This document shows, piece after piece, positions 1 to 9,028 of a stretch of 37,167 nucleotides of DNA; within the stretch, counting starts at the first letter, position 1; each line of letters starts with the position of its first letter. The DNA is from Pantoea conspicua (GTDB lineage Bacteria; Pseudomonadota; Gammaproteobacteria; Enterobacterales; Enterobacteriaceae). The notes under the pieces are model-generated. The model was given only the letters and a program-made list of their open reading frames with translations, did not search any database and was not told the origin of the DNA. The stretch spans positions 1 to 37,167 of the forward strand of contig NZ_MLFN01000044.1 in the NCBI RefSeq assembly GCF_002095315.1. Reading direction: 5' to 3'. The translations under genes and the position numbers were made by a program.

Positions 1-216
1 GCGCGCACCCCACCGCCGCGCCAGCGAGGCCGCAGCCAGAATCGTCAGGCAGTAAGCCACAAAGCTGCAGGCCGAGAGGAAACCTGCCCATTGCGGGCTG
101 AAAGGAATATCGGCCGAAATCGCAGGCAGCATCAGTCCCCACGAAAATCTCGCCATGCCATAGGTCACCGCAATCAGGCTAAATCCAGTCAGCGCCAGCG
201 CGCCAGCGGACCTCAT
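1..216 (-). CDS. MFS transporter, N-terminal part (runs off the window)
   Basis: The reverse strand from an ATG at 214-216 stays open for 72 codons to the window edge. The product starts MRSAGALALTGFSLIAVTYG and holds two hydrophobic stretches (about residues 4-24 and 43-66) separated by MLPAISADIPFSPQWAG. A positively charged loop, LARRWGAR, follows the second. This is the usual first hairpin of a major facilitator superfamily permease, with a GMARF motif as in YbfB/YjiJ-like carriers. The start codon overlaps the stop of the upstream TetR-type gene as ATGA (213-216), so the two are translationally coupled. Such a regulator-transporter pair usually means the repressor controls its own exporter; the substrate cannot be told. 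The C-terminal part is missing because the window ends. Confidence 0.75.
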   Translation of the reverse strand, partial: MRSAGALALTGFSLIAVTYGMARFSWGLMLPAISADIPFSPQWAGFLSACSFVAYCLTILAAASLARRWGAR

Positions 217-755
217 TCCGCCGCGCCTTGTGGTTGCAGTAGCTGGCTGGCTATCGTACCGGCCTGATCGGCGGCAGCATTGCCGATAATCAGCGCCGAG
301 GTAATGGCCCCTTCAAACAGCATCCAGATGGCGTCGCTCAGTAGCAGATTCTCTTTTCCCTGTACTGCGGTGACGCAGTCGCGGATGTAATGACGCAGAG
401 TGGTGCGAAAGGCCAGCGCCTGCCCGGCCAGGGTCGCATCCCGTTCGGCATATTCGCCCCAGGCTTTGAGAAAGAAGCAGCCTTTCGCGCCATTCGTCTG
501 CGTCCACTCACCCAGAACCTGAAACAGCCGGGCAATCGCGTCAGGCTGTTGTGGCGCATAGAGGTCCGCCATAAAGCGTGCTTCGCGGGCGTGCATCACC
601 GCTGCGGTCAGCACTTCCCTTGAGGCAAAGTGATGGTAAAGCGTGCGCGTGGAAACCCCCGCCGCGCGGCAAATCTGGTCGGTGCTGGTGGCGTGAAAAC
701 CGCTGGTGTAGAACACCCGCTCAGCCGCCTGAATAATATCGTCTCTTTTTTTCAT
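213..755 (-). CDS. TetR/AcrR-family transcriptional repressor
   Basis: 180-aa protein with the classical N-terminal TetR helix-turn-helix at about residues 22-48 (STDQICRAAGVSTRTLYHHF) followed by an all-helical ligand and dimerisation domain containing GCFFLKAWGEYAERD. Length is normal for the family. It is the first gene of a leftward pair, and its TGA overlaps the ATG of an MFS permease. The start at 753-755 has only a weak purine-rich ribosome site. A near-perfect palindrome centred at about 773.5 lies just upstream of this start, so autorepression and repression of the permease are likely. The inducer is unknown. Confidence 0.9.
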   Translation of the reverse strand: MKKRDDIIQAAERVFYTSGFHATSTDQICRAAGVSTRTLYHHFASREVLTAAVMHAREARFMADLYAPQQPDAIARLFQVLGEWTQTNGAKGCFFLKAWGEYAERDATLAGQALAFRTTLRHYIRDCVTAVQGKENLLLSDAIWMLFEGAITSALIIGNAAADQAGTIASQLLQPQGAAE

Positions 756-760
756 TCTTT

Positions 761-786
761 AAAAGTAAACCGATCGTTTTACTTTT
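761..786. promoter_or_regulatory. 26-bp palindromic operator, probably for the adjacent TetR repressor
   Basis: The two arms AAAAGTAAA and TTTACTTTT flank a CGATCG core, and only one symmetric base pair is mismatched over 26 bp. It starts 5 bp upstream of the TetR-type gene start. A second partial copy (GCGATCGTTTTTA) lies at about 794-806. TetR-family repressors bind such palindromes near their own genes; the assignment is by position. Confidence 0.7.
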
Positions 787-806
787 TCAAGGCGCGATCG
801 TTTTTA

Positions 807-1285
807 TTACGTGCGCCTTAACTGATAAACCGTTCAGTCAGGCTGCATTCCCGCTGCGCTATTTTGAGACCAGCGGGAGAATGACTGGGCAATTTTACTT
901 CAGTTTATCAATGCTCATTGTTGACCGGGCGGCATCTCTTTTTTTCCACAGGCAGGTTAATCAAATTTGCACCAGATACGGCTGTTTCTGTGCAGGGTTT
1001 TTATCTTATTCCTTGATTTTGATAGGTTATTTTCTGCAGGCTCATAGGTTTGATGTATTAGCATGGTGAATATGACTGGCGGCGGTAAAGAGAGGTCGGG
1101 GTTATGTCGCATTGATCGATTAAAGCGACTCAGGCGTCTGAAAACGGCTAAATCTCAAAGTCGGTTTCACCGGTACAATAATGTGGTTTTAAGCATAACT
1201 CTCAGTTAGTTTAATAATGCTTCAGATAAAAAAATAAGCCCTTACGAATTTTGTCGGTTTTTTTAAGATACATACAGCAACTATT
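807..1285. other. Long intergenic region, no gene supported
   Basis: About 480 bases between the divergent TetR-type gene and the rightward small Cys/His gene. Short open frames here (for example 881-1069) lack a ribosome site and resemble no protein I know. The right half (about 1190-1285) is AT-rich and presumably carries the promoter of the downstream gene, but I cannot pick a convincing -35/-10 pair. Confidence 0.4.
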
Positions 1286-1297
1286 AGGATGAATACC

Positions 1298-1570
1298 ATG
1301 CTCAAAGCCAGTTATTATTATCTGTGCCCACGTCCCATGGGTGGATGGATTTTACATAAAGAAGGTTGCGTTAATCTGTTAAAAAGCGATAAACGTGTGT
1401 TTATCGGCTCGCTTTATACCCGTCAGCAGGCGTTAACCGTCGCGAAAATTCATCATGCAAATGCCACAATGTGCAGTGTTTGCCTGAATAATTTTATCTG
1501 CCCGACCAGCAGTACGGTAATTAAGCCTGCACGCGCGGCAACGCCTACCCGTCACACGCCTAAACATTAA
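1298..1570 (+). CDS. Small Cys/His-containing protein of unknown function
   Basis: I prefer the ATG at 1298 (MLKASYYYLC, 90 aa) over the in-frame ATG at 1289, because AGGA at 1286-1289 then sits 8 nt from the start. Visible features are a Tyr-rich start, HKEGC, an FIGSLYTRQQA segment, MCSVCLNNFIC with three cysteines, and a basic Thr/Pro-rich tail. The pattern HxxGC, then (Y/F)(L/I)G, then an alanine helix, then CxxC is like a group of short enterobacterial hypothetical proteins I recall, possibly a small metal- or redox-active fold. It has no signal peptide or membrane segment. It stands alone, followed by a bidirectional terminator. Function is unknown. Confidence 0.6.
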   Translation: MLKASYYYLCPRPMGGWILHKEGCVNLLKSDKRVFIGSLYTRQQALTVAKIHHANATMCSVCLNNFICPTSSTVIKPARAATPTRHTPKH

Positions 1571-1647
1571 TCCCGCCGTCGCTAAAGCGTGACGGCCTGG
1601 ATCGGCAGATAATCAATATGCCGTGAATCACGGTAATTAATAAACAG

Positions 1648-1678
1648 AAAAAAGGCAGCGTTAATGCGCTGCCTTTTT
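1648..1678. terminator. Bidirectional rho-independent terminator
   Basis: GGCAGCG (1654-1660) pairs with CGCTGCC (1667-1673) around a 6-nt loop, with an A-run on the left and TTTTT on the right. It lies between the rightward small gene and the leftward SDR gene, so it can stop transcription from both sides. Confidence 0.85.
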
Positions 1679-1697
1679 GATGATGTGGCTGAGACGA

Positions 1698-2462
1698 TTA
1701 AGCCTGTTTAGGCTGGCCGTTAGAAGCGGTAATACCGCCGTCCACCGGCAGGTTTACGCCGGTGATATAGCTGGCCTCATCGCTGGCAATAAAGACAATC
1801 GCACGGGCTATGTCGTCCGCTTCTCCGGCACGCCGCAGTGGAATACGATCGTAAAAGCGCTCCAGCAGTTCGGGGTCATCTTTCATATCTTCAGTCAAAT
1901 CGGTAAAGGTGAATCCCGGACAGATGGCGTTAACCCGCACGCCGTCGGCACCGTAATCCATCGCCAGTGCGCGGGTAAAGTTGGTGATAGCACCCTTCGC
2001 AGCGTTATAGATGCTCATGCCCCAGTCGCCGCCTAAACCGGAAACCGAGGAGATATTCACTACGTTGCCTTTGCTGCGCAGCAGGGCAGGCATGAAATAA
2101 TGTACGCCGTGGAATACCCCATCCAGGTCGGTTTTCATCAGCGTTTTCCAGTCCTCCAGATCCACCTCATGAATCCGGCCCTGCACGATCACCCCGGCGT
2201 TATTGACCAGCACGTCAACCCGGCCATATTTATCCAGCACTTTTTCTGACAGTTGTTTTACCTGATCAGCATCGGAGACGTCACAGGCGGCGACCAGATG
2301 ATCGCCCGCAGCCAGACCAGCCTGGGTTTTTTCCAGCTTTTCCTGGGTCCGTCCCACCAGCACCACCGATGCGCCTTCTTCAGCAAAGCGTTTAGCTGCC
2401 GCTTCGCCAATACCGGAACCGGCACCTGTCACAACCACAACCTTCTGCGTAAATCTGGACAT
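1698..2462 (-). CDS. SDR-family NAD(P)-dependent oxidoreductase
   Basis: 254-aa classical short-chain dehydrogenase with a Rossmann fold. The coenzyme motif TGAGSGIG is at residues 12-19, NNAG at 87-90, the catalytic Ser at 139 (NISSVSG), and Tyr152 with Lys156 in YNAAK. It ends with SYITGVNLPVDGG, usual for the FabG/glucose-1-dehydrogenase-like group. The position usually held by the fourth tetrad residue Asn reads TDLDG, with Asp112 where Asn is common. GGAGG sits just before the ATG. The gene is downstream of the trehalose operon in the same direction but separated by a GC-rich hairpin. Substrate cannot be inferred. Confidence 0.9.
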   Translation of the reverse strand: MSRFTQKVVVVTGAGSGIGEAAAKRFAEEGASVVLVGRTQEKLEKTQAGLAAGDHLVAACDVSDADQVKQLSEKVLDKYGRVDVLVNNAGVIVQGRIHEVDLEDWKTLMKTDLDGVFHGVHYFMPALLRSKGNVVNISSVSGLGGDWGMSIYNAAKGAITNFTRALAMDYGADGVRVNAICPGFTFTDLTEDMKDDPELLERFYDRIPLRRAGEADDIARAIVFIASDEASYITGVNLPVDGGITASNGQPKQA

Positions 2463-2535
2463 TATGCCTCCTTGTCAGCATCAATATTCATCGTAAACAA
2501 CCGGTTAAGCCTGGCAGTCACAGCCAGAAACTCAA

Positions 2536-2558
2536 GCGCAGCGCGAAATGCGCTGCGC
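2536..2558 (-). terminator. GC-rich hairpin between glgX and the SDR gene
   Basis: A perfect 9-bp inverted repeat (GCGCAGCGC/GCGCTGCGC, 5-nt loop) lies just past the glgX stop. On the minus strand it is followed only by a weak T-rich stretch (TTGAGTTTC). It may end the trehalose operon transcript, but the U-tract is poor. Confidence 0.5.
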
Positions 2559-2579
2559 CTGATTGCCTTGCCTTAAACC

Positions 2580-4655
2580 TTATGGACGTCTGAACAGGGC
2601 GAAGCTGCGTCCCTCCAGCTCGAAATCCTTCTCTTTGGTGATCACCAGACCGCGCTTCGCGGTATCGCTGGTGGTCAGCTCCAGCACCCAGCCGCCTTCA
2701 CCAAACTGCGGAATCTGGAACGGTACATTGCCTTCAAACGGATTGAATAGCATCAGGACGTCATGCCAGATGCCGTCTTCAGTTTGCAGGTCCGGCCGTC
2801 CGATGTAGACGCCTAACGTTGAGCCTTCATCCCACTGTTCCGCCTGCTGGAAGCCGCCACCGGCGTTGAACCATTTAATGTCCATGCCATCGCGCCAGTT
2901 TTCACGGCGCAGCAGCGGCTGATCGGCGCGCAACTTCAGGATCTGTCGGGTAAATTCGTGCAGCGCCTCGGCGGACTCCGGCAGGTTATCCCAGTGAACC
3001 CAGGAGATCTCGCTGTCCTGGCAGTAGCCGTTGTTGTTACCGAGCTGGCTGCGGCCAAACTCATCGCCCGCCAGCAACATCGGGGTCCCGTGTGAAAAGA
3101 TCAGGGTGGCGAGGAAGTTACGTTTCTGACGTTCGCGCACCGCGTTAATGTTCTCATCATCAGTCGCACCTTCAGCCCCGTAGTTGTAAGAACGGTTATC
3201 GTTGTGCCCGTCATTGTTGTCCTCGCCATTCTCATCATTGTGCTTGTCGTTGTACGACACCAGATCGTTGAGGGTAAAGCCATCGTGAGCGGTGATGAAG
3301 TTGACACTGGCCCACGGACGGCGGCCGCGCTGGTCGTAGAGATCGCCCGATCCCAGCAGACGCGCGGCGAAGTCGGTCGAGACGTTGTTGCCTTTCCAGT
3401 AATCGCGCACCGTATCGCGGTACTGGTCGTTCCACTCCGCCCAGCCCGGCGGGAAGCCGCCCACCTGATAGCCGCCCGGACCGATATCCCAGGGTTCACC
3501 AATCAGTTTTTTCTGCGACAGGATCGGGTCCTGCATCACTGCATCGAAGAAGCCGCCACGCGGATCAAATCCTTCGGGTTCGCGGCCGAGAATGGTGCCG
3601 AGATCGAAGCGGAAACCGTCGATATGCATCGATTCAGACCAGTAACGCAGCGAATCCATCACCATCTGCAGCACCCGTGGATGCGAGGTGTTCACGGTGT
3701 TGCCGGTGCCGGTATCGTTGATGTAGTAACGATGCTGGTCGGGCAGGGTGCGGTAATAAGAGAAGTTATCGATGCCCTTAAACGACAGCGTCGGGCCCAG
3801 CTCGTTCCCTTCGGCGGTGTGGTTATAGACCACGTCGAGAATCACCTCGATACCGGCATCGTGGAACGCCCGCACCATGTCACGGAAGCCCTGAATGCCG
3901 CGCGGACCAAAGTAACGGGTGGCGGGCGCGAAGAAGCCCAGCGTGTTGTAGCCCCAGAAGTTTTTCAGCCCTTTGTCCAGCAGATGCTGGTCGTCCGGGA
4001 ACCAGTGTACCGGCAACAGCTCGACGGACGTGATGCCCAGACTTTTGATGTAATCGACGGTGGATTTATGGCTCATGCCGTCGAAGGTGCCGCGCATTTC
4101 CGGTGGCAACGCAGGGTTGAGCTGGGTGAAGCCTTTAACGTGAGTTTCATAAATCACCGTATTCGGCCACGGCACGTTGGGACGATGCTTATCCTGCCAG
4201 TCGAACTCATTGGGATCGATTATCCGGCATTTAGGGGTAAACGGCCCGCTGTCGCGGCTATCAAAGGTCAGATCTTTATCTTCGTGATAGAGGTCATAGG
4301 CAAAGTGCGCCTCGTTCCACTCAATGTCGCCAGCCAGTTCGCGGGCGTAGGGATCGAGCAGTAGCTTGTTCGGGTTAAAACGGTGGCCGTTTTCCGGATC
4401 GTAGGGACCATAAACGCGATAGCCATAGAGCGCGCCCGGTTGCAGCCCGGGGACATAGCCGTGCCACACTTCATGGGTGAACTCCGGCAGTTCCAGCCGG
4501 GCAATTTCGGTCTTGCCGCTGGGATCATAAAGGCAGAGTTCAACCCGCTCGGCATGGGCGCTGAACAGGGCGAAATTCACGCCCTGACCATCAAAATTTG
4601 CCCCAAGCAGATGGCTGTAGCCCGCCGTGATTTCAAAACGCTTACTGTTTGACAT
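2580..4655 (-). CDS. glgX: Glycogen debranching enzyme (isoamylase type)
   Basis: 691-aa GH13 enzyme of the GlgX/TreX type, cleaving alpha-1,6 branches of glycogen or limit dextrins. The N-terminal CBM48-like beta domain covers about residues 10-110, followed by the barrel. Catalytic motifs: DVVYNH near 274-279, nucleophile Asp351 in DGFRFD, acid/base Glu387 in IGEPWD, and transition-state Asp458 in TAHDGF. Length fits the family. It is the last gene of the leftward treZ-treY-glgX operon, 60 bp after treY. There it would supply linear maltooligosaccharides to TreY, so treX is an equally fair name; there is no glgBCAP cluster in view. Confidence 0.93.
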   Translation of the reverse strand: MSNSKRFEITAGYSHLLGANFDGQGVNFALFSAHAERVELCLYDPSGKTEIARLELPEFTHEVWHGYVPGLQPGALYGYRVYGPYDPENGHRFNPNKLLLDPYARELAGDIEWNEAHFAYDLYHEDKDLTFDSRDSGPFTPKCRIIDPNEFDWQDKHRPNVPWPNTVIYETHVKGFTQLNPALPPEMRGTFDGMSHKSTVDYIKSLGITSVELLPVHWFPDDQHLLDKGLKNFWGYNTLGFFAPATRYFGPRGIQGFRDMVRAFHDAGIEVILDVVYNHTAEGNELGPTLSFKGIDNFSYYRTLPDQHRYYINDTGTGNTVNTSHPRVLQMVMDSLRYWSESMHIDGFRFDLGTILGREPEGFDPRGGFFDAVMQDPILSQKKLIGEPWDIGPGGYQVGGFPPGWAEWNDQYRDTVRDYWKGNNVSTDFAARLLGSGDLYDQRGRRPWASVNFITAHDGFTLNDLVSYNDKHNDENGEDNNDGHNDNRSYNYGAEGATDDENINAVRERQKRNFLATLIFSHGTPMLLAGDEFGRSQLGNNNGYCQDSEISWVHWDNLPESAEALHEFTRQILKLRADQPLLRRENWRDGMDIKWFNAGGGFQQAEQWDEGSTLGVYIGRPDLQTEDGIWHDVLMLFNPFEGNVPFQIPQFGEGGWVLELTTSDTAKRGLVITKEKDFELEGRSFALFRRP

Positions 4656-4715
4656 TTATGCCTCGTTATTTAATACCAGATTGACGCGTTAAAAAAATTC
4701 CCTTAAAGCGGGCGA

Positions 4716-7244
4716 TCAGTACGCCAGCAGTACCACACACCAGCCCGACGCGACGTTATCCAGTTGCAGCCGGTCACCGGGCGCAATCTCTTTGCCACTC
4801 AGCAGATCGCGGTAGCGATGCTGGCTGAGTGAGGACGGCAGGGCGATTCCGGTCGCGGCCCAGCGGTCAGCGGGCGGCTGATCCAGTCTCTCTGGCAGGT
4901 TAATCAACACCAGCCGCGGAACAATCACGATCACCGCCTGATCCTGGTGCTGACGGGCAAACGCCAGCACCCGGTCCTGATGCTCGCCCTGGGCGGTCAG
5001 CGGCAGATAGTCACCGTGGCGGAACAGTGATGGCTGCTGCTGACGCACTGCCAGCAAGCGGGCGATCGCCTGCTGATTGACCTGACCGCGCAGCCAGTGA
5101 CCGTCGTCCTGATCGTGCTGCGGCTGGTCCAGCATTGCCGCCAGCGCGGCGAAATCGGGCTCACGCCGGTTATCCGGGTCGACCAGGCTGAAGTCCAGCG
5201 CCTCGCTGCCCTGATAAATATCCGGGACGCCCGGCGCCGTCAGTTTCACCACTGTCTGCGTCAGGCTGTTCACCAGTCCGGCACGGACAAAGGGCTGCAG
5301 GGCCGTACAGAAATCGCGCAGGAAAGCGCTATTCGCCGGTGCCAGCAGATGACGGGCATAGCCAATTACCGCCTGTTCATAGGCGTCGTTGTTATCTGCC
5401 CAGTCGGTACGTAATTTCGCTTCACGCAGCGCTTTTTCTACGTAAACCACGAAGCGCGCTTCCAGCGCCGCCAGGCCGGTAGCATCGTCGGGCTGCAGCC
5501 TCGGTGGCCAGACGCCGGCCAGCGCTTCATACAGCATCCACTCCACCGCCGGTTCCGGGGCCGCGCCATCTTTCAGGCGGGTCACCTTCGCCTGATTCAT
5601 CTCCCGCCAGCGGGCGACGCACTCTGCCCAGCGCTCCGGCGCTTCGGTCAGGGTATAGAGCCGGGCGCGGGCATCTTCGCCGCGCTTGGTGTCATGGGTT
5701 GAGGTGCCGGAGAGCGCATCGGGCTGATGTTCGCGCCGCGCCTGCATCTCGGCGTGAAACTGATCCAGCGAAAAGTGACGCGCCAGCGGCTCGGCACCCA
5801 CTTCGTTCAACGCCAGCGCCATGTGCTGACGGAAAAACAGCGTGTCCTCCACCGACTTCGCCATCAGCGGACCGGTCAGTTGCTGGAAGCGGGTGCGGAA
5901 CTGGGCGGCGTCTTCGGTCGCCGCCGCCGTCACCTCGCCGCGCAGAATGCGCACCAGCAGGTCGAGCGCATCCGCATCCGGCGCGCTGGCGCTGGCTTTG
6001 ACCTGGCTGACCACCTGTTGCAGCAGCGCGTTATCGGCAGGCGTCAGACCCTGCGGCGTGCCGTAAGTGCGGTAAACCGGAAATGCCACCAGCAGTTCGC
6101 GCAGCGCGTTCTTTAGTTCGGCTTCCGGCTGCGGCGCACCATCGTGGCGGGCGATGCCGAGAGCCAGCTGCAGCAGGCGGTTAAACTCGCCGGCGAAGTT
6201 ACGATTAGCCATCAGTAACTTAGCGGCACGCAGCTCGGCTTTCATGTCGACCGTTTTGCCGATCACGGTCTGATAAGCCTTGCGCAGCGCACTGAGGCGG
6301 TTACCGTCCACCAGCACATTCGCCAGCGCCGCCATAAACTCGTAACCGGTGGTGCCGGAAACCGGCCACTCATCCGGCAACTGCTCGTTCTCGCCAAGGA
6401 TTTTTTCTACCGTGAGGTAGCAATCGGGGCCAGCGGCCTGGCGTAACTGCTCAAGATAGCCGCGCGGATCGGCCAGACCATCGACGTGGTCGACGCGTAA
6501 CCCCTGCACCGCGCCGCTGTGGACCAGTTCAAGGATCAGCTGATGCGCCGCATCAAACACCGCTTTATCTTCTACCCGAACCCCGACCAGACCGGTTACT
6601 TCGAAGAAGCGGCGATAGGAGAGGTCGTTGGGCGCGTCACGCCACGACATCAGGCGCCACGGCTGCTGGTCATGCAGCGCGGCAATCTGCGCCGCGTCGC
6701 GCAGGCCGTACACCGCTTCTTCGCGGCCCTGCCAGGTGTGCGGGGCCAGCGGATAGTAATTGTCAAAGTAGGCCAGCGCCGGTTTACCGCTCTGCGGATC
6801 GCGCTGCACGCTGATCTCGCCATTGGCCAGCACCGCCTCGAAGGTGTCGCCGAGGAACGGCAGCGTCAGGCGGCGTGACCAGTCAATGTCAAAGTAATGG
6901 GCATACTGACTCTGTTCGCCGTGTTCGATCACGTCGCGCCACCACGGGTTCTCCAGCGAGGCGGCCATATGGTTGGGGACGATATCGAGGATCAGCCCGA
7001 GACCGGCCGCTTTCAGCGCTGCGGCCATCCGGTCAAAGCCGGCACGGCCACCGATTGAGGGGTCGATCTGGTTGACGTCCGTGACGTCATAACCGTGCGT
7101 CGATTCCGCGGTGGCGCTGAAGATCGGCGAAGCGTAGAGATGGCTGATACCAAGCTGCTTCAGATACGGCACCAGCGCCGCGGCACGATCAAACGTCATG
7201 CCGTTGCGGAACTGGATACGATAGGTGGCGGTTGGGATGTTCAT
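4716..7244 (-). CDS. treY: Maltooligosyl trehalose synthase
   Basis: 842-aa GH13 enzyme that turns the reducing-end glucose of a maltooligosaccharide round to an alpha,alpha-1,1 linkage, giving maltooligosyl trehalose. It starts MNIPTATYRIQF, the hallmark TreY opening, with SHLYASPIF and STHGYDVTD following. Catalytic residues are nucleophile Asp252 in RVDHVDGL, Glu280 in LTVEKIL, and the Asp in TSTHDTKRGED. A long helical insertion lies between the barrel halves (about 290-520), as in the family. The late VPDIYQGSE motif is also typical. The ATG overlaps the treZ stop as ATGA (7241-7244), so the two are translationally coupled and yields of TreY and TreZ are probably matched. Confidence 0.95.
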   Translation of the reverse strand: MNIPTATYRIQFRNGMTFDRAAALVPYLKQLGISHLYASPIFSATAESTHGYDVTDVNQIDPSIGGRAGFDRMAAALKAAGLGLILDIVPNHMAASLENPWWRDVIEHGEQSQYAHYFDIDWSRRLTLPFLGDTFEAVLANGEISVQRDPQSGKPALAYFDNYYPLAPHTWQGREEAVYGLRDAAQIAALHDQQPWRLMSWRDAPNDLSYRRFFEVTGLVGVRVEDKAVFDAAHQLILELVHSGAVQGLRVDHVDGLADPRGYLEQLRQAAGPDCYLTVEKILGENEQLPDEWPVSGTTGYEFMAALANVLVDGNRLSALRKAYQTVIGKTVDMKAELRAAKLLMANRNFAGEFNRLLQLALGIARHDGAPQPEAELKNALRELLVAFPVYRTYGTPQGLTPADNALLQQVVSQVKASASAPDADALDLLVRILRGEVTAAATEDAAQFRTRFQQLTGPLMAKSVEDTLFFRQHMALALNEVGAEPLARHFSLDQFHAEMQARREHQPDALSGTSTHDTKRGEDARARLYTLTEAPERWAECVARWREMNQAKVTRLKDGAAPEPAVEWMLYEALAGVWPPRLQPDDATGLAALEARFVVYVEKALREAKLRTDWADNNDAYEQAVIGYARHLLAPANSAFLRDFCTALQPFVRAGLVNSLTQTVVKLTAPGVPDIYQGSEALDFSLVDPDNRREPDFAALAAMLDQPQHDQDDGHWLRGQVNQQAIARLLAVRQQQPSLFRHGDYLPLTAQGEHQDRVLAFARQHQDQAVIVIVPRLVLINLPERLDQPPADRWAATGIALPSSLSQHRYRDLLSGKEIAPGDRLQLDNVASGWCVVLLAY

Positions 7245-9028
7245 TGTGCGGCTCCTTTATCCAGACGAACCACAATCGACTCCGGTGCCAGTTCGGTACT
7301 CTCCTGTGGCCAGGCAAAGATGGTTTCACCCGGCAGATCGGCGATCGGCTGTGGTCGGTCACCCAGGTTCAGCGCCAGTGACAGCGTGCCATCAGGGAAG
7401 TCCCAGCGCACCGCGAAGAAACCGGGTGCGGTGTTGACCACCTGACCGCTGTTGCCGCCTGCGGTCTGCAGCAGCGGCACAATGTGTTGCTGGCGCAGCT
7501 GCAGCAGCCTGCGCGTCAGCGCCAGCCACTGCTGGCCTTCCGGGGTATCGGGCTTCTCCCAGTTCAGCTTTGAACCGGCAAATGTCTGCGGATCGTTAGG
7601 GTCCGGCACGCTTTCCCCTTCGTGACCGGCATGGCCTTCAAACTCTCTGGCGCGGCCTTCACGCACCGCTTTGGCCAGATCGCCATGGAAATCGGTGAAG
7701 AACAGGAACGGCTGCGTTTCGCCATACTCTTCGCCCATAAACAGCAGCGGAATGTGCGGCGATAGCAGTAACGTGGCCAGCAGCAACTGGGTACGTTCTA
7801 CGCCAGCCAGGCTCACCAGCCTTTCGCCCTGGGCGCGGTTACCCACCTGGTCATGGTTCTGAATGAAGTCGACAAAGGCGACCGGTGGCTGGCTGCGGCT
7901 GTCGACGCCGCGCGGCTCGCCTGACTGCAGCGACACTTCGCCCTGATAAACGAAACCTTCCGCCAGCGCGCGGGCGACCCGCTGCTCCGGCCGATCGGCG
8001 AAGTCCTGGTAATAGGCATGATTTTCGCCGGTCGCCAGCACGTGGACCGCATTGTGGAAGTCATCATTCCATTCGCCGGTAAACAGCGGTGCCTGACCGT
8101 TTTCATCGCGCGGATGCAGGAAGGTCACGTTGCGGCAATCTTCGGTGGTCAGGTGAATCGGCCGATCGGTAATTTCAGCCCGGATGCGTTCGGCAATCTC
8201 AATCAGTACATGTTGATCGGACGGGTCTTCGATCTGGTCGATGGCGTCGAAGCGCAGGCCATCCAGGTTGAATTCTTTCAGCCAGTAGAGCGGGGCTTCG
8301 GTGATATAACGGCGCACCGCGTCAACGTCATAGGCGATGCCGGCGCCCCACGGCGTCTGGCGCTCTTTATGAAAAAAGTCCGGCGACAGCAGCGGCAGAT
8401 AGTTGCCTTCCGGGCCAAAGTGGTTCAGCACGATATCCAGCACCACCGACAGGCCATGACCGTGCGCCGCGTCGACAAACGCTTTGAAATCATCGGGCGA
8501 GCCGTAGGCGGCGTGCGGTGCATAGAGCAGCACGCCGTCGTAGCCCCAGCCACGATTGCCGCCGAACTGGGAAACCGGTAACACTTCAATCATGGTGATA
8601 CCGTTTTCCGCCAGCCACGGCAGCTTTTCAATCGCTGCCTGGAAGGTGCCTTGCGGCGTAAAGGTGCCGATGTGCAGTTCATACACCACCGATTCCTGCC
8701 ACGGACGGCCTTGCCAGTCGGTGTTCTGCCAGACGTAAGCCTCAGGATCGATCACCAGCGACGGGCCGTTGACGTCATCTTTCTGACCGCGCGACGCGGG
8801 ATCGGGCACGGATGTACCGTCTGCCAGCACAAAGTCGTATTCGGCACCGGGGACGACGCCGCTCAGCTGGGTTTCGAACCAGCCATCAGGCTGGCGTGTC
8901 ATCGCGATATCTTTGCCGGATAGCCGCAGGGTCACGCGTTGCTGGCCCGTTGCCCAGAGACGGAAACGGACCTCATCGCCGGACACCCGCTCGGCGCCCC
9001 AGCTTTTAAAAAATGATTTGGATTCCAT
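7241..9028 (-). CDS. treZ: Maltooligosyl trehalose trehalohydrolase
   Basis: 595-aa GH13 enzyme that releases trehalose from maltooligosyl trehalose. An N-terminal CBM48-like domain (about 10-95) precedes the barrel; motifs are LDIVLNHFG, nucleophile Asp261 in DGLRFDAID, Glu296 in TTEDCRN, and the third Asp in FIQNHDQVGNR. It is the first gene of the operon and overlaps treY by 4 bp. Trehalose made this way is a known osmolyte and desiccation protectant; bacteria often use it beside OtsAB, which is not in this window. The start has no striking ribosome site. The promoter should be in 9029-9300, but I could not fix a sigma motif. Confidence 0.95.
   Translation of the reverse strand: MESKSFFKSWGAERVSGDEVRFRLWATGQQRVTLRLSGKDIAMTRQPDGWFETQLSGVVPGAEYDFVLADGTSVPDPASRGQKDDVNGPSLVIDPEAYVWQNTDWQGRPWQESVVYELHIGTFTPQGTFQAAIEKLPWLAENGITMIEVLPVSQFGGNRGWGYDGVLLYAPHAAYGSPDDFKAFVDAAHGHGLSVVLDIVLNHFGPEGNYLPLLSPDFFHKERQTPWGAGIAYDVDAVRRYITEAPLYWLKEFNLDGLRFDAIDQIEDPSDQHVLIEIAERIRAEITDRPIHLTTEDCRNVTFLHPRDENGQAPLFTGEWNDDFHNAVHVLATGENHAYYQDFADRPEQRVARALAEGFVYQGEVSLQSGEPRGVDSRSQPPVAFVDFIQNHDQVGNRAQGERLVSLAGVERTQLLLATLLLSPHIPLLFMGEEYGETQPFLFFTDFHGDLAKAVREGRAREFEGHAGHEGESVPDPNDPQTFAGSKLNWEKPDTPEGQQWLALTRRLLQLRQQHIVPLLQTAGGNSGQVVNTAPGFFAVRWDFPDGTLSLALNLGDRPQPIADLPGETIFAWPQESTELAPESIVVRLDKGAAQ

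Noticed and set aside
881..1069. 62-codon frame upstream of the Cys/His gene
   Set aside because: Amino-acid composition looks random and there is no ribosome site.
3204..4364. Long plus-strand frame of 386 codons inside glgX
   Set aside because: It is the antisense shadow of a well-supported GH13 gene, with no ribosome site and no recognisable protein motif.
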